A stretch of 27,159 nucleotides of DNA from a virus. Within the stretch, counting starts at the first letter, position 1, and each line of letters starts with the position of its first letter. The stretch spans positions 1 to 27,159 of the IMG/VR virus record IMGVR_UViG_3300045999_003964; one strand, given 5' to 3'. The position numbers and the translations under genes were made by a program. The notes under the pieces were generated by a model that did no database searches, was not told the origin of the DNA, and saw only the letters and a program-made list of their open reading frames with translations. Shown in pieces: positions 7,134 to 15,116 of the stretch.

Positions 7134-8039
7134 TCAGCAGGCGCCGCCGCGCTTCTTGTTGGGCTCGACCGTGACGGACTTCTCCGTCTTGGTCACCGCC
7201 CCAGGTGCCGGCGCACGGTTGAACAGGCCCTTCACCATCTTCGGAATGCCCGAAAGCATCCCGCCGATGGACGACTCTCCACGCTTCTGGTCGGCCTCGA
7301 AAGCCTTGTAGGCCCTCTCGTTCTCCGCCTGCTGGAGCATCGACTTGGCTTCCTTCGGGATGTCCATCGCCTTGATCTCGTCGTAGCGATCGACCTTCCC
7401 GCCTTCCTTGAAGGTGCCAGACAGCCGGCTGATGCTCACCGGCTTGGACGGGGCCTTGCGGCCTTGAGGCATCGCCACGGGGGCACCAGAGTCAACACGA
7501 CCCCCCGTGGCGTAGGCTTTTGGGCGTCCACCCTCCTTGTAGCCCCCGGCGTTCGCCTTGGCCACGCCGCCCGTCTTGTAGCCCGCCGCGCCCATCTTCA
7601 CGTCGCCGGTCTTGGCCGGCGAGTGATCCGGGTGCGCCGTGGCGACCTTGGTGGTCACCTTGCCGCCCATCGCGTAGCCGCCCTGGGCGTTGGCCACCCC
7701 ACCCGTCTTCAGGCCCTTGTGGGCCTTGCTGGCGGGCTTGGAGGCGTGCTCCGCAAGGGTGTCGCCACCCTCCTTCATCATGCGGCCCGCGCGCCCCACA
7801 GGGCCCGCAGGAGCCGCCGCAGAGGGCATGGCCTGCATCGCACGCCGCCGAGCCGCCATGGACGGCTTGCGGGGCGCTGCAGCAGGCATCATGCCGCCTC
7901 GCGCCGGCAGGCCGCTCATGGCGGCAGGCCGGGCCATGGCGCCGCCCATCTGCTTCTTGACCTCACCACCGGACTTGAGCTTGAGCTCGACCGAGGGCTC
8001 GGTCGTCTCCATCTTCACCATCGGCTTGAATGCACCCAT
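7134..8039 (-). CDS. Basic low-complexity protein with repeated KxGG motifs (301 aa)
   Basis: A Lys/Gly/Ala/Met-rich protein without a recognisable enzyme domain. KxGG-type motifs recur: KSGG near 22, KEGG near 89, KTGG near 111 and 155, KEGG near 168 and 211, with AMGG and ATGG variants near 123 and 177. Residues 35-90 are Met/Ala/Pro/Arg-rich and look disordered; 215-275 form a more ordered, helix-prone segment (KAMDIPKEAKSMLQQAENE, then SIGGMLSGIPKMVKGLF). It ends NKKRGGAC. A GGAGGAG precedes the ATG. Its place among capsid genes and its basic charge suggest an internal or DNA-contacting virion protein; this is inference. Confidence 0.6.
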   Translation of the reverse strand: MGAFKPMVKMETTEPSVELKLKSGGEVKKQMGGAMARPAAMSGLPARGGMMPAAAPRKPSMAARRRAMQAMPSAAAPAGPVGRAGRMMKEGGDTLAEHASKPASKAHKGLKTGGVANAQGGYAMGGKVTTKVATAHPDHSPAKTGDVKMGAAGYKTGGVAKANAGGYKEGGRPKAYATGGRVDSGAPVAMPQGRKAPSKPVSISRLSGTFKEGGKVDRYDEIKAMDIPKEAKSMLQQAENERAYKAFEADQKRGESSIGGMLSGIPKMVKGLFNRAPAPGAVTKTEKSVTVEPNKKRGGAC

Positions 8040-8041
8040 GA

Positions 8042-8725
8042 TCAGCGCTCCTCCGCCACGAAGATGTAGTCGACGGTCATGGTCTTGGCCGCGGCTTCGC
8101 CGTTCTGGATGGCGAAGGACACCGTCAGGTCCTCGTCATCCACCAAGTTGGTCGTGACCGACGCGCCTTGAACCACACCGTTGACCGCGTACTGGATCTG
8201 CGACGCACCGTCGTAGAAGAACGACAGCGTGATGAACGTGTCGTTCGCCAGGGTGGCCACTGAGGTGGTGGTCGCCGTGTTGTTCTTCTCGACCACCAGA
8301 CTCACCGAAGTGGACCCGTCGGCCTTGATGAAGAACACGCCGTCCGTCACATCCAGCGGCGAAGCATCGGTGATCTGCAAGCCGATGACGACGTCCGACT
8401 GGGTCGCATCGTTGACCCTGAAGCGGGCCTCGAACCACAGACGCTTGCCGGCCGTGAACCGGAACGCCTCGCCGACCTTCTGCAGCGCCACGAGGTCGTC
8501 GTCGGCCGCGGTGTTGGTCAGCAGCAGCAGACCACCGTCGCCGTCGGTCAGCGCCTGGGTGGCGCCGGCCTGGGTCTCGGTGACGGTCCAGTTGGCCGCG
8601 TTGTAGTAGAAGAAGTCCTCCATGTAGGTGACGAACCTCGGAGGAGCCGGCTGACCCAACTGGGCGAAGATGCTGTCTTCGCCGACGTTGGTGACGCCAT
8701 TCGGGAATCGAGTCGTGCGCAACAT
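8042..8725 (-). CDS. Virion structural protein, concanavalin-like/jelly-roll type (227 aa)
   Basis: A beta-rich acidic protein. It begins MLRTTRFPNGVTNVGEDSIF and contains FYYNAANWTVTETQAG, then GKRLWFEARFRVND (about 93-106), DVVIGLQITDASP, and FFYDGASQIQYAVNG. The WFEARF...GLQ...DG pattern resembles a concanavalin-like/LamG fold used in phage capsid or appendage surface proteins. A GGAG lies upstream of the ATG at 8725. It follows the major capsid gene after a strong hairpin, so head decoration is a reasonable guess. I saw no catalytic motif. Confidence 0.65.
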   Translation of the reverse strand: MLRTTRFPNGVTNVGEDSIFAQLGQPAPPRFVTYMEDFFYYNAANWTVTETQAGATQALTDGDGGLLLLTNTAADDDLVALQKVGEAFRFTAGKRLWFEARFRVNDATQSDVVIGLQITDASPLDVTDGVFFIKADGSTSVSLVVEKNNTATTTSVATLANDTFITLSFFYDGASQIQYAVNGVVQGASVTTNLVDDEDLTVSFAIQNGEAAAKTMTVDYIFVAEER

Positions 8726-8745
8726 CTCGCGCTCTCCTTGTCAGA

Positions 8746-8767
8746 GAGGGGGGCCGAAGCCCCCCCC
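8746..8767 (-). terminator. UUCG-loop GC-rich hairpin after the capsid gene
   Basis: The minus strand reads GGGGGGC-UUCG-GCCCCCC, a 7-bp stem extendable to 9 bp with a G-U pair, closed by the very stable C(UUCG)G tetraloop. It lies 6 bp past the capsid stop codon. There is no clear U-run, so I call it a partial terminator or mRNA-stabilising element. Confidence 0.55.
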
Positions 8768-8773
8768 AGGTCG

Positions 8774-9688
8774 TCAGACGCCCGGCGTGCCGTACATCGC
8801 GCGCGGGTCGGTGAAGCCGACGTCGTAACGCTCGGTCGCCTTGTAGCGCATCGAGTCCGTCTCGAAGTCGCCTTCCATGGTCTTCTCCAGCTTCCGGCGC
8901 ATCAGGAGCTTCATGCCCTCCGGCGCGTCGGTCTGAACCCACCATGCGGTCGGCGAAGTCAGACGCGACAGAACCGCCGCGCCCTCGTCCAGCAGACCGA
9001 TCGACTTGATCGGGTTGATGTCGTTGTTGGCGTTGCCGGCACGCAGAACCGACTTCAGCAGCACCTCGGCCTGGAAGACGTTGCCCGGGGCCACCACCAG
9101 TTGGCGGGGCACCAGACGAATCCGCTTGCCGTTGTTGTCCACCGCCTGACGGATCTGGATCAGCATCTGCTCCAGCGACGTCTGCGAGAGGTTCGCAGCA
9201 GTCGTCAGCAGGTTGCTGAACGTGCCGTTGACGATGGGGTGCGATGCGCTGTTCAGTTGCACGCCGTCGCCGCCAGGGTACGAGCTGTTGAAGGCGCGAT
9301 TCAGCACGTTGGCCGACAGCGTCTCCTTCGTCTCGATCAGCGACTGGGCGAGGTGCCGCGCGTAGACCTGTCCGATTCGGATGTGGTCGCCGTCTTCCAC
9401 GAGCACCTTGGTCAGCGCGAACGCCAGACCGTACACGTTGTAGACGTAGCGCTTCAGGAACAGCACGCCACCCTGCTGGTACGACACGGGAGTGCCGTCC
9501 GGCAGTTGCGGCGCCGCGCCGAAGCCGTAGAGCACGGGCTCTTCGTGGTAGTTGCGGGGGATGCCCTGCGACTCCCGGAAGACCCGCGACCACTCGTCGG
9601 TGCGCTGGTCGTAGACGCCATCGAAGCATTCGTTCAGGATCGGCTCGACGATCGAACGAAAGTCGGTACTTCTCATCGGAGCTGCCAT
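8774..9688 (-). CDS. Major capsid protein (304 aa)
   Basis: The shell-forming head protein, probably HK97-like in fold. Supporting features are ESQGIPRNYHEEPVLYGFG near the N-terminus, ETKETLSANVLNRAFNSSY (about 120-138), DGVQLNSASHP, LSQTSLEQMLIQIRQAVDNNGKRI (about 167-190), and PRQLVVAPGNVFQAEVLLKS followed by NANNDINPIKSIG. The last segments strongly recall Mu gpT-like and podovirus capsid subunits. The C-terminal AWWVQTDAPEGMKLLMRR segment fits the same families. AAGGAGG lies 7 nt before the ATG, the best ribosome-binding site in the region, consistent with high expression. A probable scaffold and a co-chaperonin are encoded upstream. Confidence 0.85.
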   Translation of the reverse strand: MAAPMRSTDFRSIVEPILNECFDGVYDQRTDEWSRVFRESQGIPRNYHEEPVLYGFGAAPQLPDGTPVSYQQGGVLFLKRYVYNVYGLAFALTKVLVEDGDHIRIGQVYARHLAQSLIETKETLSANVLNRAFNSSYPGGDGVQLNSASHPIVNGTFSNLLTTAANLSQTSLEQMLIQIRQAVDNNGKRIRLVPRQLVVAPGNVFQAEVLLKSVLRAGNANNDINPIKSIGLLDEGAAVLSRLTSPTAWWVQTDAPEGMKLLMRRKLEKTMEGDFETDSMRYKATERYDVGFTDPRAMYGTPGV

Positions 9689-9703
9689 GATCCAGCCTCC
9701 TTA

Positions 9704-10303
9704 TCAGATGGCCGTACCGGCGGCACCAGCGAACTGGTACTCGGCGATAGTGGCACGAACGATGACGAACGAGTCCCCCCAGGCGTTGTCGGGGTACGGA
9801 GCGATGTCGATGATCCGCATCTGCGCCGTGCCGGACCCGGCCACGCTGTTGGACAGCGTCGCTTGCGACAGACCCGTGGTCGTGGAACCCGCGGTCGTGT
9901 TGCTGAGGTCGGCCTCGCCGCCGAGGGTGGATTGCGCCACCGTGCCGTCGGTCTGGATCTCGTAGACGATGTTGGGGTCGCTGTAGAAGTAGGCGACCAC
10001 CGAGCCGACCTGGAACGACTCGTTCGCAGGCCAGTAGTTGGACACCCGACGACGGCCCGTGGAGTCCGTCCACTCGACGCCCGCGAAGGCGCCCAGGAAC
10101 GCATCACCGGCGCCAGCGACGACGATGTAGCCGCCCGTGTCCATCTTGACGGGCTGGCCCTTCAGGATGGTGGTGGCGTAGCCAGCCGAGACGTTGCCGC
10201 TCGTGCTGACTGCTTGGATTCCGTTGGCGAGCGCCTGTGCGCGATCCAGACCACTGGGATGGAACGCGGGACGCAGGCCGAACGGAGCACTCGTGGAAGG
10301 CAT
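9704..10303 (-). CDS. Capsid-associated structural protein, possible decoration protein (199 aa)
   Basis: The ATG at 10303 is set by an AAAGGAG 6 nt upstream; a long in-frame extension to 10822 only shadows the neighbouring gene. The product begins MPSTSAPFGLRPAFHPSG and contains GYATTILKGQPVKMDTGGYI, then FLGAFAGVEWTDSTGRR, then VVAYFYSDPNIVYEIQ. Proteins with this pattern occur next to podovirus capsid genes and are found in virions. The low charge and beta-rich character fit a cement or decoration protein, which is inference. It lies 15 bp upstream of the capsid gene. Confidence 0.65.
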   Translation of the reverse strand: MPSTSAPFGLRPAFHPSGLDRAQALANGIQAVSTSGNVSAGYATTILKGQPVKMDTGGYIVVAGAGDAFLGAFAGVEWTDSTGRRRVSNYWPANESFQVGSVVAYFYSDPNIVYEIQTDGTVAQSTLGGEADLSNTTAGSTTTGLSQATLSNSVAGSGTAQMRIIDIAPYPDNAWGDSFVIVRATIAEYQFAGAAGTAI

Positions 10304-10319
10304 GAGTTTCTCCTTTGTC

Positions 10320-10862
10320 TCACCCAGCGAATACCGGGATCTTGACGTTTCGATCCATATCGCCGAAGCCTTCGCCCTCGACCTGACCGAGGCTTCGGCC
10401 CCGGCTGTCACGCGCACCTTGGAGGTTCTCCACTTGGACGCGGATCTTGTCCGCCTCTTCCATGGGCTTCTCATGGTGCATCTGCAACATGACGTCCTGA
10501 TACAAGTCCATGGGGAGCTTGTACAGGCGCATCTCGTTGCAGGCGATGAAACCGACGTCTTCGCCAGCCTTGACCTTGTAGTTCTCGAACCCAGGCAACT
10601 CATCCGCGCGAACGGGAACGTAGCCGAGTCGGATCCGCTTGTCGATGCTGTCGTAGGCGTTGGTTGTCGATAGCCAGCAAAGGTGCCATCCCGGCATGTC
10701 CGGGACCTTCGGCAGCGCTGATTGTGTCCACTCGTCACTCCACATCCTGCGACGTTCCTGTGTCGAGTGAAACTGTTCCTCCGGTGCTTGCCGTACCGCG
10801 TCCTCGCTCGCGCGAGTTTCACGTCCGCCAGCGGACAGAGATTTCTTGAGACGACCGTCCAT
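10320..10862 (-). CDS. Uncharacterised head-region protein (180 aa)
   Basis: A hydrophilic, charged protein. The first about 45 residues are polar and likely disordered. A compact part follows with MPGWHLCWLSTTNAYDSIDKR, LGYVPVRADELPGFENY, and DVGFIACNEMRLYKLPMDLYQ (about 58-120). A helical Glu-rich stretch (HHEKPMEEADKIRVQVENL) and a Gly/Arg-rich end (ARDSRGRSLGQVEGEGFG) complete it. Related proteins occur between scaffold and capsid genes in podoviruses, with no known function. An AGGAG overlapping the end of the previous gene precedes the ATG. An assembly or minor virion role is inferred from position. Confidence 0.6.
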   Translation of the reverse strand: MDGRLKKSLSAGGRETRASEDAVRQAPEEQFHSTQERRRMWSDEWTQSALPKVPDMPGWHLCWLSTTNAYDSIDKRIRLGYVPVRADELPGFENYKVKAGEDVGFIACNEMRLYKLPMDLYQDVMLQMHHEKPMEEADKIRVQVENLQGARDSRGRSLGQVEGEGFGDMDRNVKIPVFAG

Positions 10863-10864
10863 CT

Positions 10865-11809
10865 TCAGTTGCTCCTGCTTCGTGCCTCTTGGGCGTAACG
10901 CTTGATCATGTTGGCCCGCTTCTGGGGGTCATCCCAGTAGCCTCCATCTTTCATCGCCCTCACCTGTTCTGGCGAGAGTACGAAAGTTGAGCGGCTTGAG
11001 CCGGCACCGACCTCACGTCCCGATCCCGTCACCACGCTTCGGGGCCTACTCCTTCGAGAATGGTCATCGACGGAGTCAGTATAGCGATGCGGCAGGCGCT
11101 TTTGTAAACGCCTGTCGAGCTCCTCCCAGTAGTCTTTCGACGACGGGTCCCACCCCTCCTCGGTGAGTTTGCGGTCGATCACCTTGGCGATCGCCGTGTC
11201 CTCATCATTGCCCGACGGGTCGTACCAGTCATGGCGCTCCATCCAGGAGTTGGCCAGCCGCGTCACGCTCGGGTTCACGGCGCCCTGCTGCTGCTGGGTG
11301 GCCTGCGTCGCACGCTCCTTGAGGTTCTTCATCGCCTCGATCTTGCGACGCGACTCGTACCACATCTCCTGCGCTCGGACCATCGTCGCACCGTCACCGG
11401 ACGACGTGGCCTCCTGCAGCTTCTGGGAGGCGTAGCGGAAGCGAAGCTCCTCGTCCTCGATGGCCTTGTCCAGCCGGGCAAGATCGGACGACTGCGTCTT
11501 GCGCTCCACCACCGACAGGCGCTCCATGAGCTCCTGGTTCTGGCGCTGCAGCATCTGCAGGCGTTGATCCTTCTCCTCGTTGGTCCGCCGCACCAGTTCC
11601 TTCTTGGCCCGGCGGCGGTTCCTGCGGGCCTCGCGGACGGCGTCGGAGTCCCCTGGCCTGTCCACGTCCCCGCCGTCGTCTCCTGCGGCCTCCTGGGCCC
11701 CTTCCTGGGCATCTTCGGGAGGGGCGAGTTCGTCGGGGAGGTCGACGACAGCACTGCCGTCCTTCTCCTCGACAACGTCGATGTGATCTTCTTGCTTGTC
11801 GGTGCTCAC
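10865..11809 (-). CDS. Probable capsid scaffolding protein (314 aa)
   Basis: Very acidic N-terminus (EDHIDVVEEKDG, DELAPPEDAQEGAQEA), then a long charged coiled coil at about residues 60-170 (ARRNRRRAKKELVRRTNEEK, LQMLQRQNQELMERL, DEELRFRYASQKLQEA). A helical middle (NSWMERHDWYDPSG, DRKLTEEGWDPSSKDYWEEL) is followed by a basic Ser/Arg tail ending in an ordered LSPEQVRAMKDGGYWDDPQKR helix. This acidic-coil-basic layout just before the capsid gene is typical of internal scaffolds, whose C-terminus binds the shell. The GTG start overlaps the preceding TGA (GTGA), with GAGGG 7 nt upstream. No protease is seen. Assignment rests on architecture and position. Confidence 0.6.
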   Translation of the reverse strand: MSTDKQEDHIDVVEEKDGSAVVDLPDELAPPEDAQEGAQEAAGDDGGDVDRPGDSDAVREARRNRRRAKKELVRRTNEEKDQRLQMLQRQNQELMERLSVVERKTQSSDLARLDKAIEDEELRFRYASQKLQEATSSGDGATMVRAQEMWYESRRKIEAMKNLKERATQATQQQQGAVNPSVTRLANSWMERHDWYDPSGNDEDTAIAKVIDRKLTEEGWDPSSKDYWEELDRRLQKRLPHRYTDSVDDHSRRSRPRSVVTGSGREVGAGSSRSTFVLSPEQVRAMKDGGYWDDPQKRANMIKRYAQEARSRSN

Positions 11810-12240
11810 AGGAAGGCCCTCATTTCCAGCGGGTTGCCGGTGACCTTGGCGATCACCTCGTGGTCGTTCAGGATGCTGAACAGCGCCGGGTCTTCGAGGT
11901 CATCCTCGCCCGGAACCTTCACCTCCCAGCGGTCGCCGCCCCACTTCGGGACGCGGATGTAGTCGCCCGGCTGGCACCAACTGCCCTCCGGCCACGGCTC
12001 CATCGTGTCGCGCTTGCGGAACGCCAGCGGCCCGATCTCGATGACCTTGGCCACCATGTTCTGCCACTTCTCCGTCTCCTTGGTCTCGCTGACCAGGATG
12101 ATCCCCGCCTTCGTTGCCTTCCTCTTCGCGCGGCGCAGTTGCACCAGAATGCGCCCGCCCAGAGGTTTCGCGCCAGGGTCGACGCTCGGGAATGCCCAAG
12201 CCATTTCGGCGTCGTCAAACGCCTTGCCCATCTCGCTCAT
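11806..12240 (-). CDS. GroES-like co-chaperonin (144 aa)
   Basis: A phage-encoded cap for GroEL-type folding, probably for the capsid or another large virion protein. The GroES fold is visible: PLGGRILVQLRRA near residues 26-38 (first barrel strand), a mobile loop ATKAGIILVSETKE near 42-55 with the hydrophobic IIL that should dock into GroEL, then VAKVIEIGPLAFRKR and CQPGDYIRVPKWGGDRWEVK (about 89-108). The protein is longer than bacterial GroES (about 97 aa), with N- and C-terminal additions. The ATG lies inside the end of the preceding gene (26-bp overlap), and it ends in a GTGA overlap with the scaffold. No GroEL gene is in view, so the host chaperonin is presumably used. Confidence 0.82.
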   Translation of the reverse strand: MSEMGKAFDDAEMAWAFPSVDPGAKPLGGRILVQLRRAKRKATKAGIILVSETKETEKWQNMVAKVIEIGPLAFRKRDTMEPWPEGSWCQPGDYIRVPKWGGDRWEVKVPGEDDLEDPALFSILNDHEVIAKVTGNPLEMRAFL

Positions 12241-12412
12241 CGTCGTCTTTCATCAAATCGTTGAGGATCGCCAGAGCCTCTGCGAGGCCGGCGTGTTGAC
12301 CCACCATGCGGTTGTACGTCTCCCAGTTCGCTGCATTGCCCGCAGCGAGGGACGCGGCTATCTCAGCCTGCCTAGACGTGATCCCGCCGATGAGATCTGC
12401 GATCGTCTTCAC
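12215..12412 (-). CDS. Small helical phage protein (65 aa)
   Basis: The protein starts MKTIADLIGGITSRQAEIAASL, continues NAANWETYNRMVGQHAGLAEAL, and ends in the acidic NDLMKDDDERDG. It looks like two amphipathic helices. The GTG start overlaps the TGA of the 52-aa gene (GTGA), with only a weak purine-rich stretch upstream, so coupling is likely. Similar short helical proteins sit between portal and scaffold genes in podoviruses; their function is unknown. Confidence 0.65.
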   Translation of the reverse strand: MKTIADLIGGITSRQAEIAASLAAGNAANWETYNRMVGQHAGLAEALAILNDLMKDDDERDGQGV

Positions 12413-12567
12413 TTCTTCTTCGTCGCCTGGGACAGACCTCCTTGCGCCGGCTTGCCATTGCCGGAATCCTTGGCCTGCATCGACTGGCCGTCGACCTTGG
12501 CGCCCATCGCCATGCGCTTGTGCTGCGGCACGAGCACGCTCTTCTGCTCCTGATCACTGGTAGCCAC
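12409..12567 (-). CDS. Small Lys/Gln-rich protein (52 aa)
   Basis: The reading frame starts at a GTG (12567) with AAAGGAG at 6-nt spacing and overlaps the 3' end of the portal gene by 14 bp. The product begins MATSDQEQKSVLVPQHKRMAM, continues with a Gly/Ser/Asp-rich stretch, and ends QATKKK. It bridges the portal gene and the 65-aa gene, with a GTGA overlap to the latter. No family was recognised. The strong ribosome-binding site and clean overlaps support it being real. Confidence 0.6.
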   Translation of the reverse strand: MATSDQEQKSVLVPQHKRMAMGAKVDGQSMQAKDSGNGKPAQGGLSQATKKK

Positions 12568-15100
12568 TTCCTGCTCCTTTCATGGTGTCGATCACGGTCT
12601 TGTCCTGGTCGAGTCTCAACCGGGCCGCATCCCGCGTCAGGCGGGCCGTCTCGATGCGCTCCTTCATCTCCTGGTCGCCCTGGGCGATGGCCAGCTTCAG
12701 TTGGAGTTCCTCGATGGCGAGATCCTTCTCGTCCATCTGCTTCTGCTGGGCAAGCTGCAGCTTGGCAGTGCTGTCCTGCGCCTTGATCTGCATCTCGGCC
12801 TGATCGCGCGCCTTGCGACGCTCGGTCTCGGCCATGCTGGTCTGCAGCAGCACTTGACCGTCCGGCGTCATCTCGGGCTTGGGCTTGAACTTCTCCAGCA
12901 CCTCGACCATCTGCTGGATCACCGGCATGGTCTTGGCCAGGGTCTCCTGAGCGTCCAGCGCCACGTGCCCTGCGGCCGCGCCGAACAGCTTGTCGAGCTC
13001 CTTCGGGTCCACCGTTTCGGCGTAGTCGTCCGGCTGCCGCCCCAGCGAGCGGTTGACGTAGCCCTTCATCCGAGCCAAGTACCACAGCGCGAAGTGCTGC
13101 TTGATGTGCTCCATCGCCTTGGGTAGGAACGTCGGCGCCACCATCGGATTGGCCCCGAACACCGGGTCCGAGGCGTACTTCAGGTGCGTCACGATGTGCG
13201 AGAAGTGATCCTGCTCCAGGTAGGCGAAGGCGCTCTGGCCGATCGTCATGGCCACATTCTCGTTCGCGGCGTCCAGCTTCTCCGGGGCCGGCGCGTCGGT
13301 CATCAGTTCGTTGATGCCCGGCACCTTGATCTGCTTCAGGAAGCGCATCAGCACCGCCCGGCGGTTGAACATGTCCGGGTTCTTCTCCATCAGGGACATG
13401 ACCGCCTGGGTCTGCGCCATGCGCTGCGTCTCGCTGAAGATGTGCGGGTCGCTCACCGGGATGACGTCCGTCACCCGGGCAAAGTCCTCCCGACGAACCT
13501 CTAGGTCCTCCACCACCTCGCCGCGGCGCATGTCGTCCAAGTACCATCGGTTGATCCGGCTCAGCACCTTCAGGACACGCGACTGCGACTCGTGCAGGCG
13601 GGCATGGATGGCCGAGAACACGGCCGCGCCCTGCTCGATCAGAGCCTGGGTCGTCCCCACCGGGGTGTTCGCGTTGACGTCGGCGATCTTCTCCTCGGCC
13701 GTCGTCACCACCCCCTTCGCTGCGCTCGTCAGCCAGCCCAGCAACTGAAACAGCACCGGGCTGGGCGGGTTGAACGGCATCGGCATGGCCAGCTTGCGGA
13801 CGTCGTCAACGCCCGGCGCCGCCTCGATCTCGGCGATCTGGGTCACCTCGACCTGCTGCGACTGCCCAGACACCTTCGCGCCCTTGAGCTTCAGCAGCGT
13901 CGCGGCGTTGTTGATGTGCGCCGAGTCCATCAGGGCCCTCAGAGCGCCCGTCAGAGCCGCAGAAAGGCCCCCGATGAGGTGCGGCAGGCCCACGGCATAG
14001 GCCCCGCGCCACGGGATGAACTTGAACTCGACCACCCAGTCGAGTTTCGTCATCGTTTCGTCGCCCTCTTCCCAGTTTCGGTACAAACCGATGACCTCCG
14101 ACTCCAAATCGTCGATCATCAGGATGTAAGGGGCCATCTTTCCCTTGCTGAAGGTGTCGTTTTTGACCTCCAGCCACGTATAGATGTGATAGACACGCCG
14201 AACGCCGTCTTCGTTCTCGTTTTCCGACCTTCCCTCGACCTTGTCGGTGGCTTTTTGCGCCGCAGTGGGCTCCGGGTCCATCGTTGACCGGATGAAACTG
14301 CCGTCTCGGTACAGTCCAGACGCAATTCGACGGTCGAATTCGTACTTTGAGAGGTTGTGGACCTCAGTTGCGCGCGGCGCGGTGTAGAAATTCGACGCCG
14401 CGAAGGGCAAAAGCACGTTGTCGATGGGCAAAAACTCAGCGCAGGGCCGCTTTTTGTCCTCGTCGTACCAGAGTTTCAGGTATTGCGAGCCACCGAGCGG
14501 CAGTTGCGTGAAGAGTTGCTCCTGCTCGTCGCGAAACTCCTCGATCTGCTCGGTCAACTGCCAGTTCATGAAGTCGCGCTTGCGCTCGGCGATCTCCATC
14601 TTGTCCTGATCGACGTCTCCGAGGATCTTCGTGCGCGTCGGGCCGTCGGCCGGGAACAGTTCTCGGATGGCCCGGGACGCGAAGTCGATGCACGCCTCGG
14701 CCATCACCGGGTGGACGACCTTGCTCGCGCCAGCGAACGTGGCCCCGCCTGGGGCGTCGTTGCCCATCCCGGTGCGCCGGATGCCGTCCTCGTACTGCTT
14801 GTCGCGCTGCTCGCGCGCCTGCTTGTCCTTGCCGACCAGTTCGAGGAACTTCAGCGCCATCGAGTCCAGTTCGAACGGGTCGATGACGTCGCTGTCGGCG
14901 AGGTTCTGGTAGAAGTCCTCGTTGTCCTGGGGCCCGTTGGTGTCCAGCCGAACCACCGCAGAGCCATCAGGAAGCTCCTCGATGTCCGACTCGGTCAGTT
15001 CAAGGTCGACCTCAACCCCCGGCGTCTCGCCGTCAGCGTCTTGGGGCATCCCCTGCACGAAGCGGTTGAACTCAGGATCGATCGGGAACTCGGTTGCCAT
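12554..15100 (-). CDS. Portal protein (848 aa)
   Basis: Forms the dodecameric DNA gate at the capsid vertex and the docking site for terminase. The N-terminal 80 residues are acidic. The body contains MALKFLELVGKDKQAREQR, KVVHPVMAEACIDFASRAIRE (about 127-147), PLGGSQYLKLWYDEDKKRP, EFLPIDNVLLPFAASNF, and PWRGAYAVGLPHLIGGLSAA followed by LTGALRALMDSAHINNAATLL, the typical portal stem/wing region. The last 110 residues are a charged, Gln-rich coiled coil, as in podovirus portals whose C-terminus forms a barrel. The length suits this class. The ATG at 15100 has a weak AGG 8 nt upstream. It is followed directly by the small head genes. Confidence 0.88.
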   Translation of the reverse strand: MATEFPIDPEFNRFVQGMPQDADGETPGVEVDLELTESDIEELPDGSAVVRLDTNGPQDNEDFYQNLADSDVIDPFELDSMALKFLELVGKDKQAREQRDKQYEDGIRRTGMGNDAPGGATFAGASKVVHPVMAEACIDFASRAIRELFPADGPTRTKILGDVDQDKMEIAERKRDFMNWQLTEQIEEFRDEQEQLFTQLPLGGSQYLKLWYDEDKKRPCAEFLPIDNVLLPFAASNFYTAPRATEVHNLSKYEFDRRIASGLYRDGSFIRSTMDPEPTAAQKATDKVEGRSENENEDGVRRVYHIYTWLEVKNDTFSKGKMAPYILMIDDLESEVIGLYRNWEEGDETMTKLDWVVEFKFIPWRGAYAVGLPHLIGGLSAALTGALRALMDSAHINNAATLLKLKGAKVSGQSQQVEVTQIAEIEAAPGVDDVRKLAMPMPFNPPSPVLFQLLGWLTSAAKGVVTTAEEKIADVNANTPVGTTQALIEQGAAVFSAIHARLHESQSRVLKVLSRINRWYLDDMRRGEVVEDLEVRREDFARVTDVIPVSDPHIFSETQRMAQTQAVMSLMEKNPDMFNRRAVLMRFLKQIKVPGINELMTDAPAPEKLDAANENVAMTIGQSAFAYLEQDHFSHIVTHLKYASDPVFGANPMVAPTFLPKAMEHIKQHFALWYLARMKGYVNRSLGRQPDDYAETVDPKELDKLFGAAAGHVALDAQETLAKTMPVIQQMVEVLEKFKPKPEMTPDGQVLLQTSMAETERRKARDQAEMQIKAQDSTAKLQLAQQKQMDEKDLAIEELQLKLAIAQGDQEMKERIETARLTRDAARLRLDQDKTVIDTMKGAGSGYQ

Positions 15101-15116
15101 GTTGTTGACCTATCGG

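Noticed and set aside
8136-10073. Minus-strand 645-codon frame across capsid and neighbouring genes
   Set aside because: It shadows several real genes at once, is extremely Arg/Gly-rich, and has no plausible start.
8738-10345. Long plus-strand open frame (535 codons) opposite the capsid region
   Set aside because: It is Arg/His/Asp-rich with no family pattern and lies opposite well-supported capsid genes with good ribosome-binding sites; long antisense frames are expected in GC-rich DNA.
12372-13547. Minus-strand 391-codon frame inside the portal gene
   Set aside because: It is an alternate-frame shadow of the portal coiled-coil region; the true small gene here is 12409-12567 in another frame.
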